From JBPRGH01 sp051418055 (GTDB lineage: Bacteria; Bacteroidota; Bacteroidia; Cytophagales; Cyclobacteriaceae): a stretch of 64,000 nucleotides of DNA. Position 1 is the first letter of the stretch, and every line of letters starts with the position of its first letter. This document shows positions 28,254-37,116 of this stretch, piece by piece. The notes under the pieces are model-generated. The model did not search any database and was not told the DNA's origin. It saw only the letters and a list, made by a program, of their open reading frames with translations. The DNA is taken from assembly GCA_051418055.1 (NCBI GenBank), contig JBPRGH010000041.1, positions 1 to 64,000 on the forward strand. The letters run 5' to 3'. The translations under genes were made by a program, and so were the position numbers.

Positions 28254-28757
28254 TTAAGAAGGATCGACCAGGAACAATACCTGATCATATTCTACAGGTG
28301 AAGCATTATCCACCATAACTTTTACAATTGTACCAGAAACTTCTGATTCTATTTCATTGAAAAGTTTCATAGCCTCTATAATACAAACAGCCTGACCTTT
28401 TTCTACTTTATCCCCAACAGAGGCAAGTGGAGGTGACTCGGGGCTGCCGGCGCGATAAAATGTACCAATCATTGGCGATTTTATTTCTATATAATTACCT
28501 GCCTCATCAGATTTTGCAGGGGCTGTTGCTTCAGCATTTGCCGGAGCATTAACAGGTGCAGGTGCAGGTGCTGCCGGAGCAGGTGCTGCCGGTGCCTGTT
28601 GTGCAGGTGCAGCTGATTTAAGCGACTCTAATAATTTTGCGCTTACTTCTGCTTCCCTTTTTACGGAAAGCTTAAGTTCTTCAGTTTCAATATTCACCTC
28701 ATTCAAACCCGTCTGCGAAATAAATTCGATTAAGTCTCTGATCTCTTTGGTCTTCAT
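28254..28757 (-). CDS. accB: Acetyl-CoA carboxylase biotin carboxyl carrier protein
   Basis: 167 residues. The N-terminal helical part binds AccC. A linker of Ala/Pro repeats at about 50-82 is flexible and low complexity. The biotinyl domain (about 88-167) holds the biotin attachment Lys in CIIEAMKLFNEIES, plus the GDKVEKGQAVC turn and the thumb-like insert region. Cotranscribed between efp (24 bases upstream) and accC. Biotin for this protein would come from the bio genes found elsewhere in the window; no birA is seen. Confidence 0.96.
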   Translation of the reverse strand: MKTKEIRDLIEFISQTGLNEVNIETEELKLSVKREAEVSAKLLESLKSAAPAQQAPAAPAPAAPAPAPVNAPANAEATAPAKSDEAGNYIEIKSPMIGTFYRAGSPESPPLASVGDKVEKGQAVCIIEAMKLFNEIESEVSGTIVKVMVDNASPVEYDQVLFLVDPS

Positions 28758-28781
28758 AATTAATAATCTTGGTGATTTTTT

Positions 28782-29345
28782 CTATTTTACTCGTTCTACA
28801 TATTCATATGAGCGGGTGTCTACTTTAATTTTTTCACCCTGATCAATAAAAAGAGGTACTTGTATCTCTGCTCCAGTTTCTAACGTCGCAGCCTTCGTAG
28901 TGTTCGTGGCGGTATCTCCTCTTAATCCTGGTTCGGTATAAGTGATCTCCAGCTCCACAAATGCAGGAAGTTCGACACTTAGCGGTTTTTCCTCTTCTGC
29001 ATGCACAATCATATCTACCTCCTGGCCATCTTTTATGAGCTCAGGGCGGTTTATAAGATCTTCCTGTATGATAGTTTGCTCAAAGGTATTACTGTCCATA
29101 AAATGATACCCCAGATCATCTTTATATAGATACTGATGGGGTCTCCGCTCAATACGGGCAGTAGTAACTTTATGACCTGAAGAAAAAGTATTTTCTATTA
29201 CTTTCCCTGATGTCATGCTTTTTAATTTGGTACGTACAAAAGCAGGACCTTTACCGGGTTTCACATGCTGAAACTCTACGATGCAGTATAGGTCATTGTT
29301 ATACTCTATACACAAACCATTTTTAAAATCGGCTGTTGTTGCCAT
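28782..29345 (-). CDS. efp: Translation elongation factor P
   Basis: 187 residues, three-domain EF-P. It rescues ribosomes stalled on polyproline. The tip of domain I reads HVKPGKGPAFVRTKLKS, with Lys32 at the position of the modified Lys34 of E. coli. The C-terminal region has EITYTEPGLRGDTATNTTKAATLETGAEIQVPLFI and ends in TRSYEYVER, matching the family. No epmA/epmB modification genes are nearby. In the fabH-efp-accB-accC operon: 21 bases after fabH, 24 before accB, a gene order common in Bacteroidota. Confidence 0.97.
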   Translation of the reverse strand: MATTADFKNGLCIEYNNDLYCIVEFQHVKPGKGPAFVRTKLKSMTSGKVIENTFSSGHKVTTARIERRPHQYLYKDDLGYHFMDSNTFEQTIIQEDLINRPELIKDGQEVDMIVHAEEEKPLSVELPAFVELEITYTEPGLRGDTATNTTKAATLETGAEIQVPLFIDQGEKIKVDTRSYEYVERVK

Positions 29346-29366
29346 ACTTCTAATATACCTTAGTTA

Positions 29367-30368
29367 TTATTTATTTGAATCGTAAGCCCATTTAAGGTAA
29401 ATAGCCCCCCATGTAAATCCTCCTCCAAAAGCTGCGAGGATAAGATTATCTCCTTTACGAAGCTGAGGCTCATAATCCCACAAAAGTAAGGGAATTGTTC
29501 CGGATGTGGTATTGCCATATTTTTCTATGTTCATCATGACCTTATCTTCACCCACACCCATTCTATTTGCAGTAGCGTCAACAATACGTTTATTAGCCTG
29601 ATGTGGTACAAGCCAGTTAACATCTTCGGCTGTTAGATCATTGCGCTCCATAATTTTAGCTGCAAAATCAGCCATATTGGTTACCGCAAATTTAAATACC
29701 GTACTTCCTTCCTGATAAACAAAATGCTGACGGGCTTCAACTGTAGCCGGAGTTGCCGGATAACGGCTTCCTCCTGCTTTCATATGTAGAAAGGGTGCTC
29801 CTGATCCGTCACTTCTGTGGATTGAGTCAATAATACCACTCTCCTCTTCTGTAGGTTCAAGTAAAACGGCTCCACCGCCATCACCAAAAATTATACATGT
29901 GGTACGATCGGTATAATCTATAATAGAGGACATTTTATCAGCACCGATTACCAGTACTTTTTTATATTTTCCTGACTCAATAAATTGCGAGCCTGTAGTT
30001 AGGGCATATAAAAATCCTGAACATGCAGCGCCGATATCGTAACTGAAAGCATTACGGGCACCGATTTCAGAAGCAATTATATTTGCGGTTGCAGGAAAAG
30101 GCATATCAGGAGTCACAGTAGCACAAATTACAAGATCAATTTCAGCGGGATCTGTATTAGTTTTTTTGAGTAGCTCTTTAGAAGCATTTATTCCTAAAAT
30201 TGAGGTGCCTTTACCTTCACCTTTTAAGATCCTGCGTTCTTTAACTCCTGTACGGGTGGTTATCCATTCATCACTGGTATCCACCATAGTTTCCAGCTCC
30301 TTATTAGTAAGTACATAATCAGGAACATATCCATGAACACCTGTAATTGCGGCTTTTATCCTTCCCAT
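29367..30368 (-). CDS. fabH: Beta-ketoacyl-ACP synthase III
   Basis: 333 residues. Starts fatty-acid chains by condensing acetyl-CoA (or branched acyl-CoA) with malonyl-ACP. The catalytic triad is visible: C116 in DIGAACSGFLYAL, His in NWLVPHQANKRI and Asn in KYGNTTSGTIPL. The conserved DTSDEWITTRTGVKERRI stretch is at about 30-47. First gene of the fabH-efp-accB-accC operon. Upstream rpmF is separated by a strong hairpin terminator and a candidate -7 box, so fabH probably has its own promoter. A plsX gene, often between rpmF and fabH, is missing here. Confidence 0.96.
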   Translation of the reverse strand: MGRIKAAITGVHGYVPDYVLTNKELETMVDTSDEWITTRTGVKERRILKGEGKGTSILGINASKELLKKTNTDPAEIDLVICATVTPDMPFPATANIIASEIGARNAFSYDIGAACSGFLYALTTGSQFIESGKYKKVLVIGADKMSSIIDYTDRTTCIIFGDGGGAVLLEPTEEESGIIDSIHRSDGSGAPFLHMKAGGSRYPATPATVEARQHFVYQEGSTVFKFAVTNMADFAAKIMERNDLTAEDVNWLVPHQANKRIVDATANRMGVGEDKVMMNIEKYGNTTSGTIPLLLWDYEPQLRKGDNLILAAFGGGFTWGAIYLKWAYDSNK

Positions 30369-30426
30369 AAAACTGGTTTTTTATTTATTTAATTATCTTT
30401 TTTACCTAATTTCGGTGAAACCGATG

Positions 30427-30434
30427 CAAAAATA
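30427..30434 (-). promoter_or_regulatory. Candidate -7 box (TATTTTTG) of the fabH operon
   Basis: On the minus strand the bases read AGCTATTTTTGCAT, matching TAnnTTTG. The same 14 bases occur before greA at 37024-37036. It lies about 60 bases before the fabH start and just after the rpmF terminator. No clear -33 TTTG is seen. Confidence 0.4.
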
Positions 30435-30476
30435 GCTCATTTTGTAAGAGTTTACCTCAGGTTTAGCCTATGAAAT

Positions 30477-30536
30477 AAAAAAAACAGGTTTTACTTTAAA
30501 GAAACAGATAAATCTACTGCTTTAAAGCAAAACCTG
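30477..30536 (-). terminator. Long hairpin terminator between rpmF and fabH
   Basis: 30520-30536 and 30485-30501 form a 17-bp stem with one mismatch and an 18-base loop; on the minus strand eight T follow (30484-30477). A second weaker GGGC/GCCC hairpin lies nearer rpmF (about 30552-30567). The long stem should end most rpmF transcripts or act as an attenuator for fabH. Confidence 0.82.
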
Positions 30537-30598
30537 CAGAAACAACAAAAGGGCTTTATTCGCCCCCTCTTGTTGAGGTAATAAATAATTCACCTCGT

Positions 30599-30790
30599 TT
30601 ACGCTAGTACTTCTTTCTCCATTACAACCTGGCCTTTGTAATACAACTTACCCTCATGCCAGAATGCTCTGTGAGGGGGATGTAATTCACCTGTTGTAGG
30701 ACATACAACAAGATTCTTAGGCTCAGCTTTATAGTGAGTACGTCTTTTGTCTCTTCTTGACTTACTTATTTTTCGCTTAGGATGCGCCAT
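30599..30790 (-). CDS. rpmF: 50S ribosomal protein L32
   Basis: 63 residues. Typical MAHPKRKISKSRRDKRRTHY basic N-terminus, then a single CPTTGELHPPHRAF stretch. Only one Cys of the four-Cys zinc site found in some L32 proteins remains (VVCPTTG), which marks the zinc-free form. It follows the DUF177 gene by 32 bases, the normal yceD-rpmF pairing in bacteria. Confidence 0.96.
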   Translation of the reverse strand: MAHPKRKISKSRRDKRRTHYKAEPKNLVVCPTTGELHPPHRAFWHEGKLYYKGQVVMEKEVLA

Positions 30791-30822
30791 TGTTTTTTAT
30801 ATTTACTGCTTTACCAAACTAA

Positions 30823-31341
30823 TTATTTCTTAAACTTTTTCAGTGCTGCCCATCGAGGATCTATTTCTTTTTCGTCCTCTTCAGCAACAGGTGTCTGAAA
30901 AATTAATTCATCCTGATCCTTTTCTTCATCCACTTCAAAACGCGGGTGAAGTTTTTTATAAGGAATGGATAATCCGATGTAGTCAAATATGTGCTGGCCC
31001 AGATTTAACCGCTGCGCCTCATGCTCGATCATAAACAGATCTACATCAAGTTCCTGTTCTTCTTCGCCATATTTGAAAATCACCGATTTCTCTATCTTTA
31101 TAGGAAATTCAAAGTTTTCCAGGCTTCTGTCACACGTTAGCATCACATTAACGTCAATATCCAAAGTTACATTAACGTGATTTTCCGTCTTTTCCAGTGT
31201 CACATTAGCTACTCCCTTACCTTTATCGGAAAAAGAATTTTCATGTGCCTGAAAAAAATTATCATCAATTATAAAATCAAATTGATGGGTTCCGTTTTTA
31301 AGGCCGAAGATGTCAATATAATATCTGTCTCTCTTACTCAC
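30823..31341 (-). CDS. YceD/DUF177-family protein (23S rRNA accumulation protein)
   Basis: 172 residues from a GTG at 31341, preceded by GGAGGAACT, an unusually good Shine-Dalgarno for this group; an ATG 27 bases upstream (31368) is the alternative. DUF177 proteins precede rpmF in most bacteria and affect 23S rRNA levels in E. coli and plants. The family CXXC-like region is reduced here (VMLTCDRSLENFEFPI, one Cys), and GQHIFDYIGLSIPYKKLHP and DPRWAALKKFKK near the C-terminus are typical of Bacteroidota members. Cotranscribed with rpmF. Confidence 0.88.
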   Translation of the reverse strand: MSKRDRYYIDIFGLKNGTHQFDFIIDDNFFQAHENSFSDKGKGVANVTLEKTENHVNVTLDIDVNVMLTCDRSLENFEFPIKIEKSVIFKYGEEEQELDVDLFMIEHEAQRLNLGQHIFDYIGLSIPYKKLHPRFEVDEEKDQDELIFQTPVAEEDEKEIDPRWAALKKFKK

Positions 31342-31414
31342 AGTTCCTCCCGCAAAACAGGGTTGCAAATTTAGTTAATAAAGAATTAAAATAAAATTAG
31401 TTGAGATAATTTTA

Positions 31415-31822
31415 CTAGGAGTATAAACTGAAAACTACACTTCTCAGCTCTTCTTTGCTGTGGTTGTTAATATTTTCAATCAAAAAATCCACCACATTTT
31501 GCTTAAATCCCAGTTTTATTGCAACGTTTTTACAGAAAAGAAGTTCACTTGTGAATACTTTTTTATCGATTAGTACTAATTCGATGCAGGTAATTATATA
31601 ATCAAAGCGCGAGTTGTCTGATAGAGCCCCCAATGATCCGATAGGCTCCGGATTTCTTATTAAATTTTTAACCTCTTCAATTGGAAAATTTCTTTCTTTG
31701 GCAATCTGAAATATACGTTCTTTTTCTATAGGCGCTAAATGTTTGTCAATTTCTGCAAGTTGCACAAGTATATTTAGTTGCTTACGTGTAATGATATCCA
31801 TTACCTGAAGGGTTGAAGGCAT
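31415..31822 (-). CDS. TerB-like helical protein
   Basis: 135 residues (or 128 from the ATG at 31801). All-helical, with a pattern like the TerB/DjlA tellurite-resistance fold: ILVQLAEIDKHLAPIEKERIFQIAKER, then ...DYIITCIELVLIDKKVFTSELLFCKNVAIKLGF. The two copies of the D..+..E motif are metal-binding in some TerB proteins, but here acidic ligands are only partly kept. No Ter operon genes around it. Function unknown. Confidence 0.6.
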   Translation of the reverse strand: MPSTLQVMDIITRKQLNILVQLAEIDKHLAPIEKERIFQIAKERNFPIEEVKNLIRNPEPIGSLGALSDNSRFDYIITCIELVLIDKKVFTSELLFCKNVAIKLGFKQNVVDFLIENINNHSKEELRSVVFSLYS

Positions 31823-31934
31823 AATATTTGATTTTTTCAGAGTTCAATAATACCACTCATTTTTTTTATAAGCTAGTAAAAATAGATGACAACCCCAAAA
31901 AAAACTACAAGGTAACTTTTTTGCCGATAAAGTG

Positions 31935-32945
31935 CTAGCCGTTACGGGATTTGTATACATCAATGGCAAGATAAATTGCCTGTCTCATGCTCGTTTCGTC
32001 AGCTTCATTTTTGCCCGCTATAGAATAAGCGGTTCCATGGTCAGGAGAACTTCTTATTATAGGTAAACCTGCAGTGTAATTCACACCCGTTTCAAACGCA
32101 AGGGTTTTGAATGGTATCAGACCCTGGTCATGGTACATGGATAGAATGGCATCATATTTTTTAAACTCTCCTTTTCCAAAAAATCCATCAGCCGGAAATG
32201 GTCCATATACCAGGTTGCCTTCATTTTTAAAGTTTTCTATTACCGGTTTTATTACCTGCTCTTCCTCATTTCCCAGTAACCCTTCTTCACCGGCATGTGG
32301 ATTTAAACCCATTACGGCAATTCGTGGCTTCTGAATACCAAAATCTTTCTTCAGTGTTTCATTTAGAATAGATAACTTACTTTTAATTTTTTCCTGTGTA
32401 ATAGAAGAGGAAACATCCTTCAAGGGCTCATGACCTGAAACCATAGCAATACGCAGTTCACCGCTTACCATTAGCATCAGGCTATCTTTTACGCCAAATT
32501 CTTTTGTGAAATATTCCGTATGCCCAACAAAATTAAACTCATTGCTTTGAATGGTATGCTTGTTAATAGGGGCTGTTACAACAGCATGTATAAGTCCTGA
32601 CTTCAGATCTTCTACAGCTCTTTTTAAAGATGTAAAGGAGGCTTCTCCGGAAAGCTTTGTCGGTGTGCCAGTGTTTATATCCAGCGCCTCCCAGCAATTA
32701 ACAACGTTTATTTTTTGGAAAATGAATTGCCCATCCTGCTTCACCTGAGAGTAATGAAAATCGTCAATATGAAATGATTTCCGGTAGTATGACAGTGTAT
32801 TTGTAGAACCATAAATAACAGGAGTAAAATATTCCAGCATGCGTTTGTCGCGCAGGGCCTTTATAATCACTTCAGGGCCAATACCATTTATATCACCCAT
32901 TGTTATTCCGATCACTGGTAGTTCATTATTTCCTTTGGCTGTCAT
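31935..32945 (-). CDS. pdxA: 4-hydroxythreonine-4-phosphate dehydrogenase
   Basis: 336 residues. Oxidises 4-phosphohydroxy-L-threonine in the DXP-dependent pyridoxal 5'-phosphate pathway. Seen: ITMGDINGIGPEVIIKAL at the N-terminus, TAPINKHTIQ, the metal-binding GHTEYF His, MGLNPHAGEEGLLG, and MYHDQGLIPFKTLAF, then GLPIIRSSPDHGTAYSIAGK. It stands divergent to rsmA, the neighbour it often shares an operon with in proteobacteria (pdxA-ksgA); here the two are head-to-head. Confidence 0.96.
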   Translation of the reverse strand: MTAKGNNELPVIGITMGDINGIGPEVIIKALRDKRMLEYFTPVIYGSTNTLSYYRKSFHIDDFHYSQVKQDGQFIFQKINVVNCWEALDINTGTPTKLSGEASFTSLKRAVEDLKSGLIHAVVTAPINKHTIQSNEFNFVGHTEYFTKEFGVKDSLMLMVSGELRIAMVSGHEPLKDVSSSITQEKIKSKLSILNETLKKDFGIQKPRIAVMGLNPHAGEEGLLGNEEEQVIKPVIENFKNEGNLVYGPFPADGFFGKGEFKKYDAILSMYHDQGLIPFKTLAFETGVNYTAGLPIIRSSPDHGTAYSIAGKNEADETSMRQAIYLAIDVYKSRNG

Positions 32946-32967
32946 ATTGAAGCTGGTATAGAATGTT

Positions 32968-32975
32968 TAGTTTTG
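32968..32975 (+). promoter_or_regulatory. Candidate -7 box (TAGTTTTG) for rsmA
   Basis: TAGTTTTG fits TAnnTTTG, with ATTG ending 18 bases upstream as a 3-of-4 match to the -33 TTTG. It lies 40 bases before the rsmA ATG within the pdxA-rsmA divergent gap. Confidence 0.4.
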
Positions 32976-33015
32976 GAGTTGCAATTTAAAGGAAAAATAA
33001 AAGACAGGAAAAAAA

Positions 33016-33771
33016 ATGGTTCGACCAAAGAAATTCCTCGGGCAACATTTCTTAAAGAATGAGCGCCGGGCAGAGCAAATTGCAGATGCATTAAGTATGG
33101 AATTCCCGGATGTTCTGGAGATCGGACCGGGCACAGGAGTGCTCACAAAATATCTTTTGGCTAAACCACTTGATCTTACGGTAGTAGAGATCGACAGGGA
33201 GTCAGTGGCTTATCTGAAAGAACATTATCCTACATTAAAAATTATAGAAGGGGATTTCCTGAAAATGAAACTTTCGGATATCTATAATGGAGACTTTTCT
33301 ATTATTGGAAATTTTCCTTACAATATAAGTTCACAGATATTTTTTAAGGCACTGGAACACAGGCAGCAGGTTAAAGAAGTGCTTGGTATGATCCAAAAGG
33401 AGGTTGCTGAGAGAATTGCCTCACCGCCGGGAAATAAAACATATGGTATTCTGAGTGTGCTTATGCAGGCGTTTTATAATGTGGAATATTTATTTACAGT
33501 AAAACCCGGCGAATTTTTTCCACCGCCAAAAGTAAATTCTGCAGTAATTAAATTTGTACGTAATGAAGTGAAAGAGCTGCCATGTGATGAGCGGATGTTT
33601 TTTAAAGTAGTAAAACAGGCTTTTCAAATGCGCCGGAAAACATTGCGGAATGCTTTAAAACCCTTAAATTTACCACAGGATGAGCAATTACTGCCTTATA
33701 TGGACAAGCGTGCAGAGCAGTTATCTGTCGGAGATTTCATTAAATTAACTGCAATAATCAGTGAGCACTGA
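33016..33771 (+). CDS. rsmA: 16S rRNA dimethyladenosine transferase
   Basis: 251 residues. Dimethylates the two adjacent adenosines near the 3' end of 16S rRNA. Seen: KKFLGQHFL near the N-terminus, SAM motif EIGPGTGVLTKYLL, VEIDRE, and the catalytic GNFPYNISSQI (NxPY-like) motif, then FFPPPKVNSAVIKF. The stop overlaps the GTG start of mgtE by 11 bases, so the two are translationally coupled. Confidence 0.96.
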   Translation: MVRPKKFLGQHFLKNERRAEQIADALSMEFPDVLEIGPGTGVLTKYLLAKPLDLTVVEIDRESVAYLKEHYPTLKIIEGDFLKMKLSDIYNGDFSIIGNFPYNISSQIFFKALEHRQQVKEVLGMIQKEVAERIASPPGNKTYGILSVLMQAFYNVEYLFTVKPGEFFPPPKVNSAVIKFVRNEVKELPCDERMFFKVVKQAFQMRRKTLRNALKPLNLPQDEQLLPYMDKRAEQLSVGDFIKLTAIISEH

Positions 33772-35125
33772 TCAAACTATAGAATTTGAATTGACGCGGG
33801 AATTTCTCGATCGCATGCATATTGCAATTGAGGAAAGAGATGCGGCATTTATTCAGCGAGCATTAAAAGATGTAAACCCGGCAGATATCTCTGCTTTGCT
33901 TCACGAATTCAATGCCGGTGAATCGAAGTTTGTACTGGATCAGTTTGATAATAAGATTGGTGCTGAGATAATTAAAGATCTTGATCCTGATATCAGAACT
34001 CGATTCCTGAAAACATATAAGCCTAAAGAAATATCAGAAATTATTACTCATCTTGATTCTGATGATGCGGTAGATATTTTAAATGAGTTACCGATAAAAG
34101 AGCGGGAGGAGATAATAGCCACGATCGAAGACCCGGAGAGGGAAGAGCATATTATCGACCTGATGCGCTATGAAGAGGATGTGGCAGGCGGTCTTATGGC
34201 CAAAGAACTTATAAAGGCAAATCTTAACTGGTCTGTAGTACAATGTATTGATGAGATCCGCAGGCAGGCTGAAAATGTGGAGAAGATCTACTCTGTATAT
34301 GTGGTAGATGATAATGAGATCCTTTTAGGAGTAGTAGCCTTAAAAAGGATCATTTTGGCAAACGATCAGACGCGGATTGCAGATTTATATGAGAAGGAGA
34401 TAATTGCTGTAGAAACTTATATGTCTGAGGAGGAGGTGGCATCTGTTATGCAGAAGTACGACCTGGAAGCTGTTCCTGTTATTAATGTAAATGGAAAACT
34501 GGTAGGCCGAATCACTGTTGATGATATTATTGATGTGATCACTGAAATGGCTGAGGAGGAACGCCAGATAATGGCGGGGATATCAGAAGATGTGGAAGAG
34601 GCTGACAGTATCTGGATGCTTTCCAGGGCCCGGTTACCATGGTTGATTATTGGGATAGTTGGAGGAGTGTTAAGTGCACAATTTATGGGCTTATTTGAAG
34701 AAGACCTGATCAGGGTTGCTGCGATTGCTTTTTTTATTCCGCTTATTCAAGCCACAGGAGGTAATGTTGGGATCCAGTCATCATCAATTGTGGTGCAGAC
34801 GCTTTCGAATCCCTCTGCTTTTGATGAGAGCCTGAGCAGGCGTCTTATAAAGGTACTATTGGTAGCAATATTGAATGGTATTGTGTTAAGTACTTTAGTG
34901 TATGGTTTAAACATAATCACAAGTGATGACCAGCAGCTGTCATTTGTTGTTTCTATTGCATTATTATGTGTTGTCGTCATAGCATCATTTATGGGTACCG
35001 TTACACCTTTGATTTTAAATAAATTTGGTTTTAATCCTGCCCTGGCATCCGGTCCGTTCATTACGACGACCAATGATTTACTTGGGCTAGGAATATATTT
35101 TTATACCGTACATATCCTACTATAA
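33761..35125 (+). CDS. mgtE: MgtE magnesium transporter
   Basis: 454 residues from a GTG inside the end of rsmA. An N-terminal alpha-solenoid domain (about 1-130), two CBS domains (about 135-260) which close the pore at high Mg2+, a plug helix, and five TM helices (about 285-454). The pore motif ATGGNVGIQSSSIVVQ and ASGPFITTTNDLLGLGIYF are typical. The serA-like gene starts on the last base of its stop codon, so rsmA-mgtE-serA-like is an operon with overlapping ends. Confidence 0.96.
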   Translation: MSTDQTIEFELTREFLDRMHIAIEERDAAFIQRALKDVNPADISALLHEFNAGESKFVLDQFDNKIGAEIIKDLDPDIRTRFLKTYKPKEISEIITHLDSDDAVDILNELPIKEREEIIATIEDPEREEHIIDLMRYEEDVAGGLMAKELIKANLNWSVVQCIDEIRRQAENVEKIYSVYVVDDNEILLGVVALKRIILANDQTRIADLYEKEIIAVETYMSEEEVASVMQKYDLEAVPVINVNGKLVGRITVDDIIDVITEMAEEERQIMAGISEDVEEADSIWMLSRARLPWLIIGIVGGVLSAQFMGLFEEDLIRVAAIAFFIPLIQATGGNVGIQSSSIVVQTLSNPSAFDESLSRRLIKVLLVAILNGIVLSTLVYGLNIITSDDQQLSFVVSIALLCVVVIASFMGTVTPLILNKFGFNPALASGPFITTTNDLLGLGIYFYTVHILL

Positions 35126-36069
35126 TGAGCCTGAATTTTTTAATCGCAGATGAAATGCACGAAAGCCTGTTCCCCTTATTAAAAGAAACAGGAATAGCTT
35201 TTGACTTTAAGCCTCAGATCAGCAGGAATGAGATCAAAGAAAAGCTTCATGCGTATGATGGATTGATCATCAGGAGTAAAACCCGGGTAGATGCTGAATT
35301 GCTGGCAGATGCAGATAAATTAAAGGTAGTATGTAGGGCTGGGGCAGGGATTGATAACCTTGACGAGGATATATTAAGAGAAAGAAATATTTATATAATT
35401 AATGCTCCTGAAGGAAACCGGGATGCTGTAGCGGAACAGTGCATCGGCATGCTTTTGAATTTATTTACCCGGATCTGTCTTGCTGACCGTCAGGTAAGAG
35501 ATCATATCTGGGACAGGGAAGGGAACAGGGGTATTGAGCTGAAGGGGAAAACAGTAGGAATAATTGGCTATGGAAATATGGGCTCGGCCTTTGCGGAGCG
35601 GCTGAGATCTTTTGGGTGTAAAATTTTAGCATATGATCGATATCGTAAGGAAATTGGTGATAAACAGGTTAAGGAGGCATCTTTAGAAGAGATTTTTGAA
35701 CAGGTTGATGTTTTGAGCCTTCATATTCCTTTAACAAATGAAACAAAAGGTTGGATAAACTCAGAATTCATTTCTAATTTTAGGAAAAATATTTTTATGT
35801 TGAATACATCACGCGGAGAGGTACTTCCTTTTAAAGATCTGGTGGAAGCATTAAAATCAGGAAAAGTAAAAGGGGCTGCATTAGATGTTTTGGAAAATGA
35901 AAAGTTAGATAAGCTGAGTAAAGAGCAGTATTCCTATTTTCAATTTTTAACCTCTTCCGAAAATGTTTTGTTAACTCCTCATGTAGCCGGTTGGACAATA
36001 GAATCGTACAGGCGAATAAATGAGGTGCTGATAGAAAAACTAAAAAAATGGATTGATAAGGGCCTGTAA
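35125..36069 (+). CDS. D-3-phosphoglycerate dehydrogenase-like 2-hydroxyacid dehydrogenase
   Basis: 314 residues. D-isomer-specific 2-hydroxyacid dehydrogenase fold: substrate domain with IIRSKTRVDAELL and CRAGAGIDNLD, NAD domain GKTVGIIGYGNMGSAFAERLRSFG, NTSRGEVLPF with the catalytic Arg, and LLTPHVAGWTIES with His. It lacks the C-terminal ACT domain of serine-regulated SerA, so it is the short form; phosphoglycerate as substrate is probable but not certain. The TAATG overlap with mgtE is 1 base. Confidence 0.85.
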   Translation: MSLNFLIADEMHESLFPLLKETGIAFDFKPQISRNEIKEKLHAYDGLIIRSKTRVDAELLADADKLKVVCRAGAGIDNLDEDILRERNIYIINAPEGNRDAVAEQCIGMLLNLFTRICLADRQVRDHIWDREGNRGIELKGKTVGIIGYGNMGSAFAERLRSFGCKILAYDRYRKEIGDKQVKEASLEEIFEQVDVLSLHIPLTNETKGWINSEFISNFRKNIFMLNTSRGEVLPFKDLVEALKSGKVKGAALDVLENEKLDKLSKEQYSYFQFLTSSENVLLTPHVAGWTIESYRRINEVLIEKLKKWIDKGL

Positions 36070-36169
36070 ATATTACATATACAAAAGGTGTAGCAGCTGC
36101 CTTCGATTTTTTGATTAAAAAGATATTATATAAGTTAGATTAGTAGACTATTTATTTTTTGAATAGAGG

Positions 36170-37012
36170 ATGCCTTACAAGGAACACATGAAAAGACTGA
36201 GGGATTATTTCAATTCCATCATTGAAAAACCAATCCTTACTTCAGCATTAGTGCTGGGGTTACTGGCGATATTAGTCCTCGGACTTAGTCTTAAATATTA
36301 CCTGAGTGACTTCGATGATTTTTTCGCACAGGTTCTTGCTGAAGCCCATGGGATGCTTTTTGATATTGCCATTATTGGTATCCTGATTTTCTGGTTAAAT
36401 AAAAACGGGGAGGTGCGTCAGCGTATCCGCACCTACAAAGATGAAATAGATGATTTTCGCCTGTGGGAATCAGAAGAAGCAGCCTTCAGGACAGTGGGTA
36501 ACATAAAAAGGCTTAACAGGCATAGTATAAATGACCTTAATCTGGTAAACTGCTATCTGGCAAGGACTAACCTCAACTATGTAAACCTTGCTGCTTCTAA
36601 TTTAAATTCCGCTAATATTTCCAATGGTTTTTTAATAGAGGCTAACCTGGAGAATACGCGTTTGAATCAGACAAATTTTGAAAATTCAAATCTGAATCAG
36701 ATAAACCTAAAAGGGGCATATGCCAGCGGAGCGAATTTTAAAGATGCTTTTCTTATTAAAGCAGATATGGAAGGTGCTTTTTTAATTAAATCTAATTTTA
36801 AAAATGCCTTTTTAATGGAGGCAAACTTAAGGAACTGCTATTTAACGGGTGCCGATTTTGAGAACACCAGTCTTTATAAAGCAGATCTCAGGGGCGCAAA
36901 GGGGCTCACCATAGAACAGCTTACAAAGGCTAAAACTTTGTACCTGGCAAAATTTGATGATGACGTATTAAAGCAGATCAAATCTACTTTGCCTGAATTG
37001 GTTGGAAAATAA
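36170..37012 (+). CDS. Membrane-anchored pentapeptide-repeat protein
   Basis: 280 residues. Two TM helices (about 22-42 and 57-77), a short helical linker, then pentapeptide repeats A(D/N)LXX from about 115 to 245 (for example LNYVNLAASNLNSANIS, LENTRLNQTNFENSNLNQ, ADMEGAFLIKSNFKNAFLMEANL), forming a right-handed quadrilateral beta-helix in the cytoplasm. A second Met at residue 7 is an alternative start. No adjacent quinolone or gyrase gene. Role unknown, as for most of this family. Confidence 0.8.
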   Translation: MPYKEHMKRLRDYFNSIIEKPILTSALVLGLLAILVLGLSLKYYLSDFDDFFAQVLAEAHGMLFDIAIIGILIFWLNKNGEVRQRIRTYKDEIDDFRLWESEEAAFRTVGNIKRLNRHSINDLNLVNCYLARTNLNYVNLAASNLNSANISNGFLIEANLENTRLNQTNFENSNLNQINLKGAYASGANFKDAFLIKADMEGAFLIKSNFKNAFLMEANLRNCYLTGADFENTSLYKADLRGAKGLTIEQLTKAKTLYLAKFDDDVLKQIKSTLPELVGK

Positions 37013-37025
37013 CCAATATTTCAGC

Positions 37026-37033
37026 TATTTTTG
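37026..37033 (+). promoter_or_regulatory. Candidate -7 box (TATTTTTG) for greA
   Basis: AGCTATTTTTGCAT at 37024-37036 repeats the sequence before fabH; GTTG lies about 21 bases upstream. The transcript would start about 75 bases before greA and carry the 37061-37083 hairpin in its leader. Confidence 0.4.
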
Positions 37034-37060
37034 CATAGAATTTATTAAATTAATGATAAC

Positions 37061-37090
37061 AACGGCCTCGTGATGAAGCCGTTCTTTTAT
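37061..37090 (+). terminator. Hairpin with T-rich tail before greA
   Basis: AACGGC (37061-37066) pairs with GCCGTT (37078-37083), followed by cTTTTaTTT. It may terminate the pentapeptide gene, but it lies after a candidate promoter, so it could also be a leader element of greA. Confidence 0.5.
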
Positions 37091-37116
37091 TTATAGAGCT
37101 TTAAATTATTAAATAT

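Noticed and set aside
36061..36125. Terminator after the serA-like gene (AAGG...CCTT with T run)
   Set aside because: The stem is only four clear pairs with a long loop; too weak to call.
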